DNA of 64,000 nt from Aliidongia dinghuensis (GTDB lineage: Bacteria > Pseudomonadota > Alphaproteobacteria > ATCC43930 > CGMCC-115725). Within the stretch, counting starts at the first letter, position 1. Every line of letters begins with the position of its first letter. Where the stretch lies: assembly GCF_014643535.1 (NCBI RefSeq), contig NZ_BMJQ01000008.1, positions 62,001 to 126,000 of the forward strand, read 5' to 3'. Positions 60,928-64,000 of the stretch are shown here, one piece after another. The notes beneath the pieces were generated by a model. The model did not search any database, had not been told where the DNA came from, and saw only the letters and a list, made by a program, of their open reading frames with translations. The position numbers and the translations under genes were made by a program.

Positions 60928-61857
60928 ATGGTCCGCACGAGTAGGTACGAGGCATTGTTTGCGCAGGCGCTGCGCATCCGGCTCTTTGAGGAGCGGCTCA
61001 TCGAGCTCTATCCGTTCGATAAGATCCAAAGCCCCGTACATCTGTCGATCGGCCAGGAAGCGGTTGCCGTCGGCGTGTGCGAGAGCCTGACGCGCGAGGA
61101 TCTGCTGTCGACGACCTACCGTGGGCATGCCTTCTATATCGCCAAAGGCGGGCGGCTGCCGGAACTGATGGCGGAACTCTATGGGCGGGCCAACGGCATC
61201 TCGGGCGGCAAGGCGGGTTCCATGCATCTGGCGGCACCAGAGGTCGGCATGATGGGGGCGTCGGCGGTGGTGGCCTCGACCATTCCGCATGCCGTGGGCT
61301 CAGCGCTTGCGGCGCGGCTGCGCAAGACCGGACAGTTGAGCGTCGTGGTATATGGCGATGGAGCGACCGAGCAGGGGGTCCACCACGAGTCGCTCAATTT
61401 CGCTGCGCTCCATCAGTTGCCGGTGCTTTTCATCTGCGAAAACAATGAACTCGCGGTCCACACGAGGCCCGACGCACGGCAAGCCTACCGGATCATCGAC
61501 CATGTCGGCACTTATGGGATCGAGGCACTCCGCATTGAGGAAGGCTATGACTTCCTACGTGTCGGCGATGTGGTTGGCGCTACGGTCGAGGCCATGCGGC
61601 GGGATGGCCGGCCACGCTTCATCGAGATCCTGACCCGCCGTTACAAGGAGCATGTCGGTCCGGGCGAGGATTTTGCCGCGGGTTATCGCTCTCGGGCCGA
61701 GATCGAGTCGTGGATGGCCAAGGACCCGCTGATCGCGGACGCGGACCTGGTAGCCGACCTGACCCCGGCGATCATGAAGGAGATCGACGAGGCGGTCGCC
61801 TTTGCCGAAGCCGGACCCTTGCCCGATCGAAGCGCGTTGCTGAAGGATGTCCTGTGA
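60928..61857 (+). CDS. TPP-dependent dehydrogenase E1 component, alpha subunit
   Basis: A protein of about 309 residues homologous to the E1-alpha subunit of 2-oxoacid dehydrogenases and acetoin dehydrogenase. The TPP/Mg site is VVVYGDGATEQGVHHESLNF with the closing Asn in ICENNELAVH, the family's GDG-x25-30-NN pattern. QSPVHLSIGQEAVAVGV, STTYRGHAFYIAKGG and GGKAGSMHLAAPEVGMMGA are also typical. The ATG at 60928 is used; a TTG at 60895 is possible. The beta gene follows 14 bases after its stop. There is no E2 or E3 gene nearby, so it is unlikely to act as pyruvate dehydrogenase. Confidence 0.88.
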   Translation: MVRTSRYEALFAQALRIRLFEERLIELYPFDKIQSPVHLSIGQEAVAVGVCESLTREDLLSTTYRGHAFYIAKGGRLPELMAELYGRANGISGGKAGSMHLAAPEVGMMGASAVVASTIPHAVGSALAARLRKTGQLSVVVYGDGATEQGVHHESLNFAALHQLPVLFICENNELAVHTRPDARQAYRIIDHVGTYGIEALRIEEGYDFLRVGDVVGATVEAMRRDGRPRFIEILTRRYKEHVGPGEDFAAGYRSRAEIESWMAKDPLIADADLVADLTPAIMKEIDEAVAFAEAGPLPDRSALLKDVL

Positions 61858-61871
61858 GAGCCGAGACCGCC

Positions 61872-62948
61872 ATGACCATGATCCACAACGGCCTTCCCGC
61901 ACAGATGAGCTATCGGGAGGCGCTGGCGCACGCGATGCACAGCGCGCTCGACCAGCACGACAACACGATCATCATCGGCCAGGGTGTGACCGATTTCAAA
62001 GGCATCTTCGGCACCGTGCTGGGTTTGGCTGAAACCCATCCCAGCCGAGTGATCGAGACGCCGCTCGCCGAGGACTCGGTGACCGGCATCTGCATCGGCG
62101 CGGCATTGAACGGCGTCTATCCGATCAATATCCACATCCGCGCGGATTTCGGCCTGCTGGCCGCCAATCAGCTCATCAATCTCGCCGCCAAGTACAAATA
62201 CATGTTCGGCGGACTGTTCAACGTGCCAATGATGGTGCGCATGGTGATCGGCCGCAGTTGGGGCCAGGGCGCGCAGCATTCCCAGAGCCTGCAGTCGTTG
62301 TTCGCCCATATTCCGGGTCTGGTCGTGCTGATGCCGTCGACGCCCGAAGCGATCGTCTCGTCCTATGCCCACGCGATCGCCCATCACGCGGGGCCGGTCA
62401 TCATGCTCGAGCACCGACTGATGTACGATTTGGTGTTCGAGACGGCGCGGCAGGCGACGGTGCCCCATCCATTCGGCTCACGTGTCGAACGGAGCGGTGG
62501 TGACGTCACCATCGTGGCGACCTCGATCATGGTGCTGGAGGCGCGCCGGGCGGCGGCGCATCTTGCCGCGCATGGCATCGACTGCGAGATCATCGACCTC
62601 CATTCGATCTCCCATCCGGACCATCAGATGATCTTGGATAGCATCGCCAAGACCGGTCGCCTGGTCGTTGCCGACACGTCTTGGCAGCCTTACGGCGTCA
62701 GTGCCGAGATCTGCCGCATTGTGGCCGAGCGCGATCCTAGGCTGCTGAAGGCGCCAGTCGTCACCCTCGGCATGGCGCCGGCCCCTTGTCCGACAGCCAA
62801 GGCGCTGGAAGATATGTATTATCCCGACCTGCATGTGCTCGTCGATGCGACGGCCCGTCTTGTGCGCGGCCGCGAGGACCATGGCGTGCCGATACTCGAC
62901 GCCAAATCCATGACGGATTTCTACAAGCACTTCAAAGGGCCGTTCTAG
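61872..62948 (+). CDS. TPP-dependent dehydrogenase E1 component, beta subunit
   Basis: A 358-residue E1-beta homologue. It has MSYREALAHAMHSALDQHD, IIIGQGVTDFKGIFGTVLGL, PLAEDSVTGICIGAALNGVY, GRSWGQGAQHSQSLQSLFAH and IDLHSISHPDHQMILDSIAK, matching the PYR domain and C-terminal transketolase domain. The ATG at 61872 is chosen because the upstream frame overlaps the alpha gene. Together with the alpha subunit it should form an alpha2-beta2 TPP enzyme. The surrounding glycosyltransferase and radical SAM genes suggest that it makes an unusual two-carbon or acyl branch on a sugar; this is inference. Confidence 0.87.
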   Translation: MTMIHNGLPAQMSYREALAHAMHSALDQHDNTIIIGQGVTDFKGIFGTVLGLAETHPSRVIETPLAEDSVTGICIGAALNGVYPINIHIRADFGLLAANQLINLAAKYKYMFGGLFNVPMMVRMVIGRSWGQGAQHSQSLQSLFAHIPGLVVLMPSTPEAIVSSYAHAIAHHAGPVIMLEHRLMYDLVFETARQATVPHPFGSRVERSGGDVTIVATSIMVLEARRAAAHLAAHGIDCEIIDLHSISHPDHQMILDSIAKTGRLVVADTSWQPYGVSAEICRIVAERDPRLLKAPVVTLGMAPAPCPTAKALEDMYYPDLHVLVDATARLVRGREDHGVPILDAKSMTDFYKHFKGPF

Positions 62949-63075
62949 CCGAAGATAGGCCGGTTTGCTTCAACTCGGCGTTAACGCTTCCTTTCCTTTA
63001 ATAGAAGCTCGGGTCGCCGTGATCTCGGAGGAGGCTTCTTTATCCTCGGGATCCCCGCAGAAGGACGAATGAGGC

Positions 63076-64000
63076 ATGGGCGCCGCGTCAAGAGACACTG
63101 TTGCCGTAGGGCTGGTGCAGATCAACAACAGCTTTTCTGGACAGAACTATCTGCCTTATTCGATCGGCCTGCTCGAATCCTATGTGCGGAAATATGCGGC
63201 CGATCCCGCGCGCTATCGAATGTTGCCGTCGATCTACAAGCGGCTGCCCGTCGGCAAGGCGGTCGAACGGCTGCGCGAGGCCGATGTCGTCGGGTTCAGC
63301 ACTTACGTCTGGAACGGACGGATCTCACTAGAGATCGCCCGCCGCCTCAAGGCGCTGAAGCCGGACCAGTTGATCATTTTCGGCGGACCTCATGTGCCGG
63401 ACGACCCGGCCCAATTCCTTCGGGACCATCCGTTCATCGATCTGGTCGTGCATAATGAAGGTGAGAAGACCTTTCTCCAGATCCTGGAATGCTTTCCGAC
63501 GCGGGCATGGGATGCCATTCCGGGCATCAGCTATCTGGATGGTGACGGCAGCCTCAGGCGCAACCCGAACGCGCCCCGGATCCGCGATCTCGAGGAGATC
63601 CCGTCACCGTTTCTCGACGGCACGTTAGACCGCCTGATCGCCGCCGAGCCCGGTGAAAGCTGGATCGGCCTTTGGGAGACCAACCGGGGCTGCCCCTTTC
63701 AATGCACGTTCTGCGACTGGGGGTCGGCGACCGCGGCCAAGGTCAATAAGTTCGAAGAAGACCGGCTGAAGGCGGAGGTCGACTGGTTCGCGCGCAATCG
63801 GATCGAATATATTTTCTGCTGCGATGCCAATTTCGGCATCCTCAAGCGCGATGTCGACATCGCGAGCTATGTCGCCGAGGTCAAGGCCAAGACCGGCTAT
63901 CCGAGGGCGCTCTCGGTGCAGAACACCAAGAACGCGACGGATCGCGCCTATGAGACGCAAAAGATCCTGTCGGACGCCGGGCTCAACAAGGGCGTCGCGC
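63076..64000 (+). CDS. B12-binding domain radical SAM protein (partial, cut by window end)
   Basis: The first 308 residues of a longer protein; the frame is still open at 64000. Residues about 9-150 form a cobalamin-binding-like fold (VAVGLVQINNSFSGQNYLPY, ADVVGFSTYVWNGRISLEIA, IIFGGPHVPDDPAQFL). There is no DxHxxG motif, as is common in this class. The radical SAM cluster is Cys206, Cys210 and Cys213 in GCPFQCTFCDW. Related proteins appear in O-antigen, nucleoside and polyketide clusters, where they methylate or rearrange unactivated carbons. The start ATG lies after GAGG. It is the fourth gene of the plus-strand set. Confidence 0.82.
   Translation, partial: MGAASRDTVAVGLVQINNSFSGQNYLPYSIGLLESYVRKYAADPARYRMLPSIYKRLPVGKAVERLREADVVGFSTYVWNGRISLEIARRLKALKPDQLIIFGGPHVPDDPAQFLRDHPFIDLVVHNEGEKTFLQILECFPTRAWDAIPGISYLDGDGSLRRNPNAPRIRDLEEIPSPFLDGTLDRLIAAEPGESWIGLWETNRGCPFQCTFCDWGSATAAKVNKFEEDRLKAEVDWFARNRIEYIFCCDANFGILKRDVDIASYVAEVKAKTGYPRALSVQNTKNATDRAYETQKILSDAGLNKGVA

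Noticed and set aside
1..64000. tRNA, rRNA, insertion sequences, integrases, CRISPR arrays or a replication origin
   Set aside because: No cloverleaf-like segments, transposase motifs, regularly spaced repeats or DnaA-box clusters were seen on either strand.

Overview
The window is about 64 kb of high-GC DNA that is almost entirely coding. It looks like a chromosomal segment of an alphaproteobacterium, most likely in the Rhodospirillales. Pointers are the UgpBAEC transporter, GlcDEF glycolate oxidase, PAS_5-type and '17 kDa surface antigen C-terminus' proteins typical of the class, a C-minus RpmJ, and dense gene packing with ATGA and TGATG overlaps. I see no tRNA, rRNA, insertion sequence, integrase or CRISPR array. 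Species cannot be assigned from the sequence alone.

Layout. (1) 0-4.2 kb: ugpBAEC, an sn-glycerol-3-phosphate-type ABC importer. (2) 4.3-12.2 kb: small envelope and stress genes: surface-antigen-like protein, a frameshifted Tyr-rich mini-lipoprotein, a PAS_5 protein coupled to a SnoaL-like protein, OsmC divergent from a GntR/FCD regulator, a Tim44-like protein, a cNMP-binding patatin and an orphan Rieske protein. (3) 12.4-23.7 kb: a type II secretion system. The minus-strand operon reads gspE-F-H-I-J-(56-aa orf)-L-M-C-D-K. The major pseudopilin gspG sits convergently on the plus strand and the prepilin peptidase gspO is divergent from gspE. (4) 23.8-28.7 kb: an LTXXQ/Spy-like protein, a Tyr/Pro-rich secreted protein, an EamA exporter, and a three-gene cassette of unknown function headed by a 690-aa protein. 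(5) 29-34 kb: a Leu/Ile/Val-type binding protein, a PAS-histidine kinase, a methyltransferase and a free-standing rpmJ with its own promoter and terminator.

(6) 34.3-38.4 kb: glcDEF, oxidising glycolate to glyoxylate. (7) 38.4-46 kb: a TVP38-like membrane protein with a DPM1-like glycosyltransferase, a DUF1800/DUF1501 pair, a REC-Hpt protein, a DTW enzyme and an oligopeptide-type binding protein. (8) 46-49.8 kb: glycerate kinase and pyruvate kinase (ttuD-pyk) under a divergent IclR regulator. With glcDEF this could carry two-carbon acids to pyruvate, although the intermediate enzymes are not in the window. (9) 50-54 kb: a PilZ-methyltransferase fusion, a membrane histidine kinase and an N-formylglutamate amidohydrolase.

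(10) 54.1-64 kb: a glycan and glycosylation region. It contains a Maf-type (DUF115) glycosyltransferase overlapping a TPR/OGT-like protein, a heptose-type nucleotidyltransferase, a glycosyltransferase, a stand-alone TPP-dependent E1 alpha/beta pair and a B12-binding radical SAM protein cut by the window end. From about 58 kb onward the sequence is visibly less GC-biased than its surroundings, suggesting a transferred or variable locus.

The most novel items are the 56-residue ORF embedded in the T2SS operon, the E1 alpha/beta plus radical-SAM glycan cluster, the unknown cassette at 25.9-28.7 kb, and a roughly 27-bp hairpin straddling a stop codon at 44.35-44.41 kb whose imperfect pairs are G-U only on the transcribed strand.
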